The notes under the pieces: model-generated
What the model saw: only the letters and a program-made list of their open reading frames with translations
Databases searched by the model: none
What the model was told of the DNA's origin: nothing
Program-made: the position numbers and the translations under genes
Source of the DNA: Spiribacter sp. 2438
Lineage (GTDB): Bacteria > Pseudomonadota > Gammaproteobacteria > Nitrococcales > Nitrococcaceae
Assembly: GCF_009676705.1 (NCBI RefSeq)
Contig: NZ_CP046046.1
Location: 1 to 64,000, forward strand
DNA: 64,000 nucleotides
Reading direction: 5' to 3'
Shown here: positions 53,467 through 62,718 of the stretch, piece after piece
Layout: every line of letters begins with the position of its first letter
Numbering within the stretch: the stretch's first letter is position 1

Positions 53467-55832
53467 GGTCGATGGGCTCCCGCGGCCTGTCGCAGCCCCT
53501 CGAGGTGGCGGCGGAGTTTCTGCAAGGACGGTGACAGGATCTTGGTGCTGCCAGCGGCCCGGTCGTAGGTGTGCTGTAGCAGCGCGACCCCTTCGGCAAG
53601 CCGGCCTCGGTCGCGCAGCAAGGCGGCCAGTCGACACAGGCTGTCCACATGGAGGGCGTTGTCGATGCCCATCATCTGCTCGAGTTGCTGAATGGCTCTG
53701 CGTAACAGGGGTTCTGCCTCGTCGACGCGGCCGGCGTCGGCGTACAGGCCGCCCAGCTCGGCGGCGGTCATGGCCGTGTTGGGGTGGTTTTCTCCGTACA
53801 GCCGGGTCCACAGCGCCAGATTTTCCTGATAAAGCGGCTCCGCCTCATCCAGCCGCCCGTTTTCCCTCAGCAGATCAGCGAGGTTGTTGATGCTGGTGGC
53901 CGTGGCGGGATGCTCGCTGCCCACCACCGCTCGCCAGACGTCGACGGCCTCGCGGTAAAGGGCCTCGGCTTCTTCCCGTTCGCCGGTGACGTCCAGTACC
54001 CCGGCCAGATTGTGCAGGCTGGTGGCGGTCTCGGCATGCTCTCGGCCAAGGGCCTCCGAGCGGATGGCCACGGCCTGTCGAAAGCACGGCTTCGCCTCCA
54101 GAAACCGCGAGAGTGCATCCAGCACGGTCCCCAGATTGTGAATCGCGGCGGCGGTGGCGGGGTGGCCCGGACCGAACAGGCGCTGGGTGATCTCCAGGCC
54201 TTCCCGGTAGCGCGCCTCCGCCCCCTGGTGATCACCGCCGGCGTAAAGCAGCCCCGCCAGATTGTCGAGGGCGACGGCCAGCGCGGGGGCGGGTCCGGGC
54301 CGGACGCGCCGCGCGATTTTTACGCACCGCTCAAAGGGACCGCGGGCCTGCTCCAGTTGGTTGGCCGCGCGGTGTGCGGCCCCAAGATTGGCCAATAGAG
54401 GCAGAAGCGCTGGATCTTCCCGTCCCACCTCGGCTTCCCGGGCTGCCACAAGCCTGGTGTATTCCGAAATGGCATCGCTCAGCTCACCGTTGGCTTCCAG
54501 TGCGGCGGCCAGGGCATGACCACTGGACTGGGTCAGTGCGTGGCCGTCTCCCAGCCGTCGCCGGCGATGGTCGACCGCCATGCGTAGCAGGCGGACAGAC
54601 TCGTTCGGGTCGCTCTCGGCCAGATCGGAAACGGCACGGGCGTGGGCCAGCGCGGCCGCCTCGAGGCTGTCGGGCGCGGTTTTCAACACATGGCCATGGC
54701 CGGTCCGGCGAGCAAGGGACGCGGCCTCCGGCTGCTCCAGCGCATCCAGGATACGCCCCGCATTGAGGTGTTGCTCGCTGACGGACGCGCTGTCCGGGGA
54801 TGGCGTGGATCGCCGTTTGTCCAGTTCTGCCAGGAGATGCCGGGTCGCCGTGTCGCGGGCCGGGAGCGCCGCCCACAGGGTTCGCCACGCAAAGGGCTGG
54901 CCCTGCCAGGACTGCAGGACATTGGGCTGGGTCAATTGCTCCATGAGCGCGGGCCAGTCAGCGGCCCGGGCCAGCCAGCCGGCACGGTCCAGTGGGTCAT
55001 CAGCAATGTCCGCCAGCCGTCGGCAGAGGGCGCGATGGTCGGCGCGGCCTGCCAGCAGCGTTTTTCGGACCGCGTTGCGAATCATGGCATGACGGAAACC
55101 AATCCAGCCGTCGCTGAGTTCCACCAGCCCGGCGGGAAAGTCGATCGGATCGATGCCCAGGTCCGCCAGCGCGGCAATCGGTAACCCGGCGGGGGCTGCG
55201 GCCAGATGCTTGAGGGCGATAGCCTGCCGCGGATTCGCTTCTGCCATTGAGAGGGCGTCAGCGGGATCTTCAAGCTGAGTGCCACGGGCGATGTCCATCC
55301 GCTCCCACCCCAGGTCGCGCAGCCCCTCGGCCAGAAGGCCCCGCTCGGCGCTGGCCACCAGAATTAGGCCAGGCGGCAGGTAAGGGGGCAGCCAGTCCGG
55401 GTCGCTGGTCAGGTCGCTGCCGGTGATCCGATCCAGATCATCGATGACGATCACGGCGGGCGAATCCCCGAGCCGTGCCAGCCAGCCCGGCAACGCCTCC
55501 CGGAGTCCGGCCTCATCCAGCGGCAGGGCATCCCGGGCGTCGAGGTGAATTTTCAGTGCGCTCAGCAGGCCGTGGATCACCCGGGCGGGGGTCGCCGCAT
55601 CGGGGTCGGCGCCGCCGCTGAAAACGTAGCGGAACGTGTCGGAGGGCTGCTGATCCAGCCAGGTTCGCAGGGTCGCGGTGCGACCGCTGGCCATTGGCCC
55701 GGTGAGCAGCACACGGCGACCGCCGCGGGCGCCGTGGTCGAGGTGTTCCACGGCATTGGTCGCGGGTTCCAGCGGATCGTGGTCGAAGCCCGATGGCGGT
55801 AATGCTGGACAGACGTAGGGGCGAGACGGCAT
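53463..55832 (-). CDS. STAND-like ATPase with kinesin-light-chain TPR repeats
   Basis: A 789-residue cytoplasmic protein. An N-terminal P-loop domain (about 25-230) has a variant Walker A GPMASGRT at 45-52 (Arg in place of Lys) and an intact Walker B AVIVIDDLD near 126-134; a winged-helix-like stretch follows (ADLGIDPIDFPAGLVELSDGWIGFRH in two parts). From about 400 to 760 there are tandem 42-residue TPRs of kinesin-light-chain type (ATSLHNLAGVLDVTGEREEAEALYREAV pattern). The layout is that of STAND/NLR-like signalling ATPases, but I see no separate effector domain. Ribosome site is weak (TAAGAA). Function unknown; it heads an overlapping run with the ligase-like gene and hemF. Confidence 0.8.
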
Positions 55833-55919
55833 TTTTTCTTAAATTAATTTTGCGCGCAGAATAGGCGCCCTAGTTTGCGACGAATGTCTCGCACCGCCAA
55901 GTGAGGAGAGGTTGGCTGA

Positions 55920-56354
55920 ATGTCCCAGCGTGTCGACAGCGCAGCAATCGAAATCGATCGCCTGCTTGAGGAAACCGAATCGCCGGATGCCGGCGCCGTG
56001 GTCGTGTTTGGAGGCACCGTCCGCCGCCACCACGACGGCAAATCGGTGACGGCCATCGAGTATTCCGCTTACGAGCCATTGGCGGAAAAGGCGCTGGCTG
56101 AGGTTGAGGCGGATGCCATGGCCCGCTTCGACATCCTCTCGTGTGCCATTCGTCACCGCACCGGTAAGCTCGAAGTGGGTGAACTCAGTGTGGTCGTGGT
56201 GGTGCGGGCCGCTCATCGAGCGGATGCCTTCGAAGCGGGGCGCTACGCCATCGATACGCTGAAAAAGACGGCGCCGGTATGGAAACGGGAAGCCTATGGG
56301 GATGGCACGGAGGTCTATCTGCAGGGTGAGACGCTGCCCGGGGCCGGAGAGTAA
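55920..56354 (+). CDS. moaE: Molybdopterin synthase catalytic subunit MoaE
   Basis: With MoaD, inserts the dithiolene sulphurs into precursor Z. The 144-residue product has [53 protein letters not shown] and the catalytic lysine region [23 protein letters not shown] lies upstream of the ATG. Divergent from the TPR gene across 87 AT-rich bases; followed 4 bases later by moaA. Confidence 0.95.
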   Translation: MSQRVDSAAIEIDRLLEETESPDAGAVVVFGGTVRRHHDGKSVTAIEYSAYEPLAEKALAEVEADAMARFDILSCAIRHRTGKLEVGELSVVVVVRAAHRADAFEAGRYAIDTLKKTAPVWKREAYGDGTEVYLQGETLPGAGE

Positions 56355-56358
56355 TGTC

Positions 56359-57381
56359 ATGACCAAGCCACTGACGGATCGCATGGACCGGCCGCTGCGG
56401 GATCTGCGAATTTCCCTGACGGATCGCTGCAATTTCCGCTGTTCCTACTGCATGCCAAAGGCGCTGTTCGGCGCCAATCATGCATTCATGCCCCGGGCGG
56501 AGTTGCTCAGCTTCGAGGAAATCACCCGACTCGCGCGGATTTTTTCGACCCTGGGCGTTCGTAAACTGCGGCTCACCGGCGGCGAACCGCTGATCCGCCG
56601 GGACATCGACGCGCTAGTGGGCATGCTGGCGGAAGTCCCGGGCATCGAGGACATCAGTCTGACCACCAATGCGTCTTTGCTGACCCGGGAGAAGGCCAGA
56701 GCTCTGAAGGCGGCCGGCCTCAACCGCATTACCGTGAGTCTGGACGGGATCGACGACCCGACTTTCCGGGCGATGAATGATGTCAATTTCCCGGTGGCCC
56801 GGGTGCTGGAGGGCATCGATCATGCCGAGCAGGCGGGGCTGGCTCCCATCAAAATCAACATGGTGGTCCAGCGCGGGGTGAACGATCACGACATCGTTGC
56901 GATGGCCGGGCACTTCCGGGGGAGTCCGCATATCGTGCGCTTCATTGAGTACATGGATGTTGGCAACAGCAACGGCTGGCGCCTCGACCAGGTGGTGCCC
57001 TCGGCGGAGGTGGTGGAGCGGATTCACGAGCAGTGGCCCCTGGAAGCGGTGGAGCCCAACTATCGCGGTGAGGTGGCCGAGCGCTATCGCTACGCCGATG
57101 GGTCCGGCGAGATTGGCATGATCAGTTCGGTGACCCAGCCATTCTGTGGCGACTGTAGCCGGGCCCGATTATCGGCAGAGGGCAAGCTGTTTACCTGCCT
57201 CTTTGCCAGTAGCGGTCACGAGGTGCGGGATCGTTTGCGGGCCGGTGAAAGTGATGAGGCGCTGCAGCAGTATCTGGCCGGGATCTGGTCCCGCCGTGCC
57301 GACCGATACTCGGAGCTGCGCACCCACGACACCAAACCCATCGACTCACGAAAAATAGAAATGTCCTACATTGGAGGCTGA
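56359..57381 (+). CDS. moaA: GTP 3',8-cyclase MoaA
   Basis: Radical-SAM enzyme that starts molybdenum cofactor synthesis from GTP. The 340-residue protein has the SAM cluster cysteines 24, 28 and 31 in [10 protein letters not shown], the GGEPLIRRD motif, the C-terminal second cluster ligands in [10 protein letters not shown] and TCLF, and the conserved terminal Gly-Gly. The ATG at 56359 sits behind GGAGAG. Confidence 0.97.
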   Translation: MTKPLTDRMDRPLRDLRISLTDRCNFRCSYCMPKALFGANHAFMPRAELLSFEEITRLARIFSTLGVRKLRLTGGEPLIRRDIDALVGMLAEVPGIEDISLTTNASLLTREKARALKAAGLNRITVSLDGIDDPTFRAMNDVNFPVARVLEGIDHAEQAGLAPIKINMVVQRGVNDHDIVAMAGHFRGSPHIVRFIEYMDVGNSNGWRLDQVVPSAEVVERIHEQWPLEAVEPNYRGEVAERYRYADGSGEIGMISSVTQPFCGDCSRARLSAEGKLFTCLFASSGHEVRDRLRAGESDEALQQYLAGIWSRRADRYSELRTHDTKPIDSRKIEMSYIGG

Positions 57382-57384
57382 GCC

Positions 57385-57591
57385 ATGGACGAAGACACCT
57401 TGAACCTGAGTGTGCGCAAATTCCTGAAAAAGGTGGGTATCACCGCGCAGCGGGAAATCGAGGCCGCGGTCCGTGAGCAAATCGAGAGTGGCCAGATCAC
57501 CGGCGATGAGGTCATGACCGCCCGGGTCACATTAAAAGTGGACGGCCTATCCCTGGAGCATGAAATCGAGGGCCCCATCGAGCTCGAATAG
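57385..57591 (+). CDS. DUF6494 family small protein
   Basis: A 68-residue protein (NLSVRKFLKKVGITAQREIE and TARVTLKVDGLSLEHEIEG) of a small uncharacterised family I recognise as DUF6494. GGAGG within the last moaA codons (the Gly-Gly codons) lies 8 bases before its ATG, so it is probably translated with moaA. Placement among molybdenum-cofactor genes suggests a role there, but no function is known. Confidence 0.78.
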   Translation: MDEDTLNLSVRKFLKKVGITAQREIEAAVREQIESGQITGDEVMTARVTLKVDGLSLEHEIEGPIELE

Positions 57592-57611
57592 CCCAGGGGG
57601 CGACTTCTTTG

Positions 57612-58862
57612 TCAGACGATGGGCCGCCCGAAGGGCTCCACGGTGACCCAGTCCCCGGCGGCAACGTCACCGCTGTCGGCGGGCAGGACGATGAAACAAT
57701 TGGCCTCGCTCATGGAGCTGAGCACACCGGAGCCCTGCCGGCCGATACCCTGCACGGCCATGGAGCCGTCGGCCTGAGGCGCCATGATCCCGCGCTGAAA
57801 CTCCAGTCGTCCCAGTTTTTTTCGCAGATCGCCAAGACACGGCATCCGGAAACGGGGCGTCGGGTCAGCATTTTCGCCGGCCAGTCGACGAAACGCCGGC
57901 GTCACCACTTGGGTGAACGTGGCCATCACCGAAACCGGGTTGCCCGGCAACCCGAAATACCACGCCGTTCCGTAGCGGCCGAAGGTCAATGGTCGGCCGG
58001 GTTTCATGGCGATGCTCCAGAAGTGTGCCTCGCCCTGACTGCGCAGAATGTCGCCCATGTAATCCGCTTCGCCAACGGAAACTCCGCCGGAGGTCAGGAT
58101 GACATCCGCCTGTTCCGCGGCTTCGTCCAGCGCCTGCTGCAGGGCGCCTGGATCGTCGGGCACGACGCCCCCATCGAGACAGTCCACCCCCAGATGCCGC
58201 AGCATGCCGTAAAGGGTGTAGCGGTTGCTGTCATAGATTTCCCCCGCGCCCAGCGGTTGACCCAGGCTGCGGAGCTCGTCACCGGTTGAGAAAAAGGCGA
58301 CGCGAAGCGGGCGCATGACATCAATCTCGGCACGCCCCAGGGAGGCAATGACCCCGAGATCTGCCGCCGTCAGCCGACGTCCGGCATCGAGAATAACCGC
58401 ACCCTCTGCCAGATCCTCGCCGGCTCGACGGATATTCTCGCCGGGCTTTGGCCACGGTGCCACATGAACGGTGTCGTCCTGCGCCCGGGCGTGCTCCTGC
58501 ATGGCGATCGCGCCGGCACCCGCGGGCACCACGCCCCCGGTCATGATTCGGACACACTCGCCCGGATGCAGGGTGCCCGTGTAGGGGTGGCCGGCGAATG
58601 CAGAGCCCACCAGCTGTAATGGCTGGCCATCCTCCGAGCCGCTGGCGATGGCATAGCCGTCCATCGCCGAGTTGTCGTGGGCCGGCACCGGCTCGGTGGC
58701 GGTAATGGTTTCGGCGAGCACCTGGTCGAGGGCGCTGCGCAGGGCAAGCCGCTGGCGGCCGGTGATGGGTCGCAGTTCGGCAAAGATGCGGGCCAGGGCG
58801 TCTTCCAGCGGAAGCGCGGGGCTGTCGTGGCCGCGATCAGGGGGAGTCCGGGCATCAGTCAT
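57612..58862 (-). CDS. moeA: Molybdopterin molybdenumtransferase MoeA
   Basis: Inserts molybdate into adenylylated molybdopterin. The 416-residue protein has the domain order of MoeA with PVPAHDNSAMDGYAI, the RIMTGGVVPAGA motif, the MogA-like domain (FFSTGDELRSLGQPLGAGEIYDSN; ILTSGGVSVGEADY), LPGNPVSVM and a C-terminal beta-barrel domain. It converges on DUF6494 with 20 bases between, and starts 2 bases after mobA. Confidence 0.96.
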   Translation of the reverse strand: MTDARTPPDRGHDSPALPLEDALARIFAELRPITGRQRLALRSALDQVLAETITATEPVPAHDNSAMDGYAIASGSEDGQPLQLVGSAFAGHPYTGTLHPGECVRIMTGGVVPAGAGAIAMQEHARAQDDTVHVAPWPKPGENIRRAGEDLAEGAVILDAGRRLTAADLGVIASLGRAEIDVMRPLRVAFFSTGDELRSLGQPLGAGEIYDSNRYTLYGMLRHLGVDCLDGGVVPDDPGALQQALDEAAEQADVILTSGGVSVGEADYMGDILRSQGEAHFWSIAMKPGRPLTFGRYGTAWYFGLPGNPVSVMATFTQVVTPAFRRLAGENADPTPRFRMPCLGDLRKKLGRLEFQRGIMAPQADGSMAVQGIGRQGSGVLSSMSEANCFIVLPADSGDVAAGDWVTVEPFGRPIV

Positions 58863-58864
58863 GG

Positions 58865-59479
58865 TCAGCGGTGTCCTTCGGGTCCAGTGAGAAGCCGGGC
58901 CTCCATGGCGTCACGCTCCTCCGGGGTGTTGACGTTGGTGAACAGTTCGCGGCGATCCGAAAAATCGGCGGTTCGCGCATCAAGGGTGGCATACCAGCGA
59001 TCAATTTTTCGCCCGCCGTCGCTTAGAAATGCCTGCAGGCCAGACAGGCATCGTCGGTGCAGCAGGGCATGAACCGGCTGCAGCCGCTGGCCGTCGTGGG
59101 CCACGGCGACATCCGCATCGCCGATGACGGCCAGCAGCCTTTCTGTCAGGTCTTCGGGTACCAGCGGGCCGTCACAGGGCAGGATCAGGAGGTAATCCGC
59201 CGGGCACCAGGCCAGGCCGGCGGCCATACCCGCGAGGGGGCCCGGGTAATCGCCGGTGGCATCCGAAAGGACCGGCAGCCCCAGCGCCGCATAGGTGCCA
59301 TGACTGCGGTTGGCATTAATGGCCATCGCCGTGACCTGCGGGCGAACGGCGTCAATCACGTGACTCACCATGGGCCGTCCCGCCAGCGGGATCATGCCCT
59401 TGTCCTGACCCCCCATGCGGGTGGCGCGCCCGCCGGCCAGCACCACCGCCGCCACCGTCGGGGCCACCGGCTCAGCCAC
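58865..59479 (-). CDS. mobA: Molybdenum cofactor guanylyltransferase MobA
   Basis: Attaches GMP to the molybdenum cofactor to form the MGD used by DMSO-reductase-family enzymes such as formate dehydrogenase. The 204-residue protein has the nucleotidyltransferase signature LAGGRATRMGGQDKG (14-28), YPGPLAGMAAGL and LPCDGPLVP. It overlaps moaD by 8 bases. The presence of MobA fits the formate-dehydrogenase-type genes downstream. Confidence 0.95.
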   Translation of the reverse strand: MAEPVAPTVAAVVLAGGRATRMGGQDKGMIPLAGRPMVSHVIDAVRPQVTAMAINANRSHGTYAALGLPVLSDATGDYPGPLAGMAAGLAWCPADYLLILPCDGPLVPEDLTERLLAVIGDADVAVAHDGQRLQPVHALLHRRCLSGLQAFLSDGGRKIDRWYATLDARTADFSDRRELFTNVNTPEERDAMEARLLTGPEGHR

Positions 59480-59750
59480 CGGCCACCGACGCCACGACGA
59501 TCATCCGGCGATAGCCGTTGACCGGGGTGTCCAGGCCGTCCAGGGCGCGGATATCGTCCTCGTCCAGAAAAATGTTGACGTGCTGCCGCAGCGCCCCGCC
59601 GCGGGTGAGGATTCGCTGGCCCACCGCCCTGTATCGCTGCTGCAGGGCGAACAGGACCTCCTGCACGGATTCGCCGGCGAGGTCCATGGTGGCGGTGTTA
59701 TCGGCCAGCGGCTGCAGGGCTGCCGGCAATTCCAGCTGAATGGTTGGCAT
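59472..59750 (-). CDS. moaD: MoaD/ThiS family sulphur carrier
   Basis: A 92-residue beta-grasp sulphur carrier ending in Gly-Gly, the end that is adenylylated and thiocarboxylated. Conserved blocks are MPTIQLELPAALQPLAD, LTRGGALRQHVNIFLDEDDIR and the tail RRMIVVASVAGG. Ten residues longer than E. coli MoaD, and of the type often found beside Asp-box proteins. It starts 4 bases after yqeC. MoaE at 55920 is the likely partner. Confidence 0.88.
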   Translation of the reverse strand: MPTIQLELPAALQPLADNTATMDLAGESVQEVLFALQQRYRAVGQRILTRGGALRQHVNIFLDEDDIRALDGLDTPVNGYRRMIVVASVAGG

Positions 59751-59754
59751 CAAT

Positions 59755-60528
59755 TCAGTTTGCCCTCGAGGCTGTCGATTCGACAATGTCCACAACCGGA
59801 TCCGGGGCGGTCATGGCACCCAGGACCACCCGGCTCGGCGGGCGGTCTCCGGCCATGGCCCGGCGCGCGGCCCGGCGGGCAAGCTCGACACGGGCCGGGT
59901 CATCCACCTGGCTGATCAGGGCGATCAACGTGGCTTCGCCGACCCGGTGAGCGGCGCCCATCGGGTGGCTGAGCAGGTGGCCGACATGGTCAGGCGTTAT
60001 GGGCTCGCCCGGTGCGATATCCAGCCGCCGGGTCAATTCCGGCAGGCGGTGAGCAACGGTCTCATCCAGTCGCTTGCCGATGACGCCGGCGGATACCACG
60101 AAGACCACGGTGCGGCAGCCGGGGGCGACCAGCGGTTCATCGTCGCGGGGTGCCTTGATGCCTCGCATGCGGGCGCCGTCCGCCTTGACCAGCGTGACAT
60201 CGAAGCCCGCGCTGGCGTGGAGGCCGGCGAGGCTGGCCGGTGGCAGGCCCGCCAGACGGCCGGACTTGGGGCTCGGACAGGCGAAGCCGACCCGGCGATG
60301 CATGGCCGCCGCCCGGGGGACGGCCTGGGTCAGTGCATCCGCACTGTCCACCAGCCGGATATCCAGTAGCCGGCGGGGCGGTGGCGTGGTCATGGCGGTC
60401 GCGGTCAGGCCCAGTTTTCCCGGGTGGCTCTCCAGCAGCCGGTACAGCGCCGTTTTTTTACCTCCGGCGCCCACCGCGCAAACGATCCCGGAGCGGGCCT
60501 GTAGCGCGTCGATCAGGCAAGCGGTCAT
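59755..60528 (-). CDS. YqeC-like molybdoenzyme accessory protein
   Basis: A 257-residue protein of the family named selenium-dependent hydroxylase accessory protein YqeC. It has a P-loop-like GAGGKKT at 20-26, TATAMTTPPPRRLLD, VKADGARMRGIKAP and VVFVVSAGVIGKRLDE. Family members accompany selenium- or molybdenum-dependent hydroxylases; the biochemical role is not proven. It overlaps the Asp-box gene by ATGA and precedes moaD by 4 bases. Confidence 0.78.
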   Translation of the reverse strand: MTACLIDALQARSGIVCAVGAGGKKTALYRLLESHPGKLGLTATAMTTPPPRRLLDIRLVDSADALTQAVPRAAAMHRRVGFACPSPKSGRLAGLPPASLAGLHASAGFDVTLVKADGARMRGIKAPRDDEPLVAPGCRTVVFVVSAGVIGKRLDETVAHRLPELTRRLDIAPGEPITPDHVGHLLSHPMGAAHRVGEATLIALISQVDDPARVELARRAARRAMAGDRPPSRVVLGAMTAPDPVVDIVESTASRAN

Positions 60529-61646
60529 GGGCCGTCGCCACCGGTCACCGCCGCCCGCACGCAGAGGATACCCGGGAGAAAGCCCGCCAGTGTCTGCCAC
60601 TGATCGCCTCCGTCCCGGCTGGCAAACAGGTGGCCGCTGGAGGTCCCGAGATAGAGCCCCAGGGGGTCCAGCCCGTCGCTGTCCAGCCCGTCCCGGAGAA
60701 TGGTGACGAAGACATTTTCCTGGGGCAGCCCGTCGGTGAGGGCCTGCCAGTGTTTGCCCGCGTCCGTGCTGCGGTATACCCGCAGGCGTCCCTGCGCGGT
60801 GGCCCGGAACTGGCTGCTGTCCTCCGGAATGCAGTAGATGACATCCGGATCCCGCGGATCAGTGGCGAGGGCGTAGCCGAAGTCACTGGGCAGGCCGGCA
60901 CTGATCTCGCACCAGTGCTCACCCCCGTCGTCGCTGACGTACACACCGTGATGGCTCTGCTGGTAACAGCGACCGGCTCTGGCCGGGTGCACCAGCAGAC
61001 GATGGACACAATGGCCGCAATGGGGTTCGGATTCCGGCAGATAAGGCGCCCGAATGCCGCGGTTCAGGGCCCGCCACGTGGCACCTTCATCGTCGGATCG
61101 ATAGACACCGCCGGCGGACATGGCCACATAGAGCCGCCGGTGGTCATGGGGGTCTGCCTGCACCGAGTGGACCGCGAGGCCCCCCTTCGCCGGGGACCAG
61201 TGGGGCCGGTCCGGATGGTTGTTGAATCCGCCGAATGGCTGCCAGTGCCCACCGCCATCGTTGCTGAAAAAAAACCCCGGCGGCTCGATGCCCGCCAGCA
61301 ACATCCCGGGCTGGTCCGCGGGGCCGGGAGCCAGGCTCCAGATCATGCGCAGGCTGGTCGGATCGTCGTCACTGCGATGACGGGGCACCTCCTCGTGGGG
61401 CTGCCATGTCCGCCCCGCATCCTCGGTGCAATAGATATGCACCCCCCACACCGGATGATGAGCGGCAGCCCAGCCCCGGGTTGGATCCCGCGGGTCCAGC
61501 AGGGCCGACTGAATTTCGTAACCGGCGATGTGAGGCCCCTCGAGAACCCATTTCGAGCGGTCCCTGGGGGCACGGGCGATGAACAACCCCTTCCGGGTGC
61601 CAATGAGGACAGCCACGGCGGCGATGTCGGCGGCGGCCTTGGCCAT
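60525..61646 (-). CDS. Cytoplasmic Asp-box beta-propeller protein
   Basis: A 373-residue protein with six Asp boxes (SxDxGxxW type) at about 73-81, 128-135, 184-191, 238-245, 293-300 and 343-350, giving a sialidase/VPS10-like beta-propeller. It begins directly with VLIGTRKGLFIARA and has no signal peptide, and the Arg triad and Tyr/Glu pair of sialidases are not evident, so it is unlikely to be a secreted sialidase. An HCGHC motif at 209-213 could bind metal. It is the first gene of the yqeC-moaD-mobA-moeA run, suggesting a role with molybdenum cofactor or a molybdoenzyme. Confidence 0.8.
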   Translation of the reverse strand: MAKAAADIAAVAVLIGTRKGLFIARAPRDRSKWVLEGPHIAGYEIQSALLDPRDPTRGWAAAHHPVWGVHIYCTEDAGRTWQPHEEVPRHRSDDDPTSLRMIWSLAPGPADQPGMLLAGIEPPGFFFSNDGGGHWQPFGGFNNHPDRPHWSPAKGGLAVHSVQADPHDHRRLYVAMSAGGVYRSDDEGATWRALNRGIRAPYLPESEPHCGHCVHRLLVHPARAGRCYQQSHHGVYVSDDGGEHWCEISAGLPSDFGYALATDPRDPDVIYCIPEDSSQFRATAQGRLRVYRSTDAGKHWQALTDGLPQENVFVTILRDGLDSDGLDPLGLYLGTSSGHLFASRDGGDQWQTLAGFLPGILCVRAAVTGGDGP

Positions 61647-61729
61647 TGGTGACTCCGACTTCTGTTACAGGTTGGCGTAATATACCGTAAGAAAAAAATG
61701 ACACATTGACCCTAGGGAGGAGAGCCCAC

Positions 61730-62233
61730 GTGCGGTTTCTGCGTGCGTTGCGACTCGATGACAGCGACGACGAAATCTATCCCCGGGCAGCCACAGCCGG
61801 TGAATGGGTGGTGCCCGGGACCTTCGTTTTCACCTTCGGCGAACGCCCCCCGGAGCAGCTGGACAGCGGTGAACAGGCCGCCTTTCGGCATGGCTTTCTC
61901 GGCCTGAGCAGCTTTGGCTGGTCGACGCTGGCGGTGGTGGTGGAGATGCCGGAGGCCGAGCAGCGTCAGGTGCTCGAAAGCCTGGCCCGACACTTCGTCG
62001 AGGCCTACGGTGCGCCGGATATGGAGGCGGCCCTGGTTGAAGCCCGCGGGGAGGTCGCCTTCTGTGAATCCCTGTGTACCCCGGACATCAACACGGTGCT
62101 GTCGGTCCAGCGGGATTTTGTGGACGGCGAGGTTAAAGAGGCCTTTCGTGTTCATCGGCCAAAGAGCGAGAGCGACTGGGAGAGCGCCCCGGTATTTCGC
62201 ATCGTCCCGGAGACAGGAGGTGAGCCCCGATGA
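61730..62233 (+). CDS. DUF6505 family protein
   Basis: A 167-residue protein with RFLRALRLDDSDDEIY, EWVVPGTFVFTFGE, RHGFLGLSSFGWSTLAVVVEM and VQRDFVDGEVKEAFRVHRP. I recognise it as the uncharacterised DUF6505 family that travels with DUF3305/DUF3306 and formate dehydrogenase genes. The start is GTG at 61730 with GGAGGAGA upstream. Divergent from the Asp-box gene across 83 bases. Confidence 0.78.
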   Translation: MRFLRALRLDDSDDEIYPRAATAGEWVVPGTFVFTFGERPPEQLDSGEQAAFRHGFLGLSSFGWSTLAVVVEMPEAEQRQVLESLARHFVEAYGAPDMEAALVEARGEVAFCESLCTPDINTVLSVQRDFVDGEVKEAFRVHRPKSESDWESAPVFRIVPETGGEPR

Positions 62234-62718
62234 CCGGAATGGCGATGGATCCCCCGGAGCGCACCCATTGGCCGGTGAGTGTGACCCTGAGGCGTGCCAT
62301 GCGGGAGCGTCGAGGCTGGACATTTCCGGCCTGGTCACTGGCGGCGGTTGAGCTGGACACGGCTGAACGCGGCGTGGTGGAGACCCGGGTTGAAGAGGGG
62401 GTGCGGGACTTTCGATGGTCCGGCCTGCGGCTCAGCCTGCATCGCTCCAATGCCGAAACCTACTGGTACAACCTCACCAGCCGGCAGCCATCGCTGCTGG
62501 TGATCTGCCAGGAGGACCCGCAATACGGGCTCATGCCCTGGCTGGTCACGCTGGACCAGGACGAATCGGCGCGGCAGCAGGAAAGCGAGGCCGAAATTTT
62601 TTCGACGCCGCTGCCGGCATGGCTGATTGACGAAGTCGAGCGGTTTGTCATGAGCCATTATCGCCCCGAGCCGCGTCGTCGCAAGCGTCGCAAGCCCCGG
62701 GAGGCGTCCGATGAGTAA
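62230..62718 (+). CDS. DUF3305 family protein
   Basis: A 162-residue soluble protein: VSVTLRRAMRERRGWTFPAW, LHRSNAETYWYNLTSRQPSL, VICQEDPQYGLMPWLVTLDQDE and a basic tail (PEPRRRKRRKPRE). DUF3305 is regularly found with DUF3306 and a 4Fe-4S protein next to formate dehydrogenase genes; its function is unknown. It overlaps DUF6505 by ATGA and DUF3306 by 8 bases. Confidence 0.85.
   Translation: MTGMAMDPPERTHWPVSVTLRRAMRERRGWTFPAWSLAAVELDTAERGVVETRVEEGVRDFRWSGLRLSLHRSNAETYWYNLTSRQPSLLVICQEDPQYGLMPWLVTLDQDESARQQESEAEIFSTPLPAWLIDEVERFVMSHYRPEPRRRKRRKPREASDE

Noticed and set aside
61074-61081. CCACGTGG, possible third parS
   Set aside because: The flanks are GC and CA where parS needs TT and AA; the same holds for CCACGTGG at 31730-31737. 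Only the two recF sites match the 16-base core.
60525-61646. Exo-alpha-sialidase
   Set aside because: Asp boxes alone define only the propeller fold; there is no signal peptide, no clear Arg triad, and the operon context is molybdenum cofactor synthesis.
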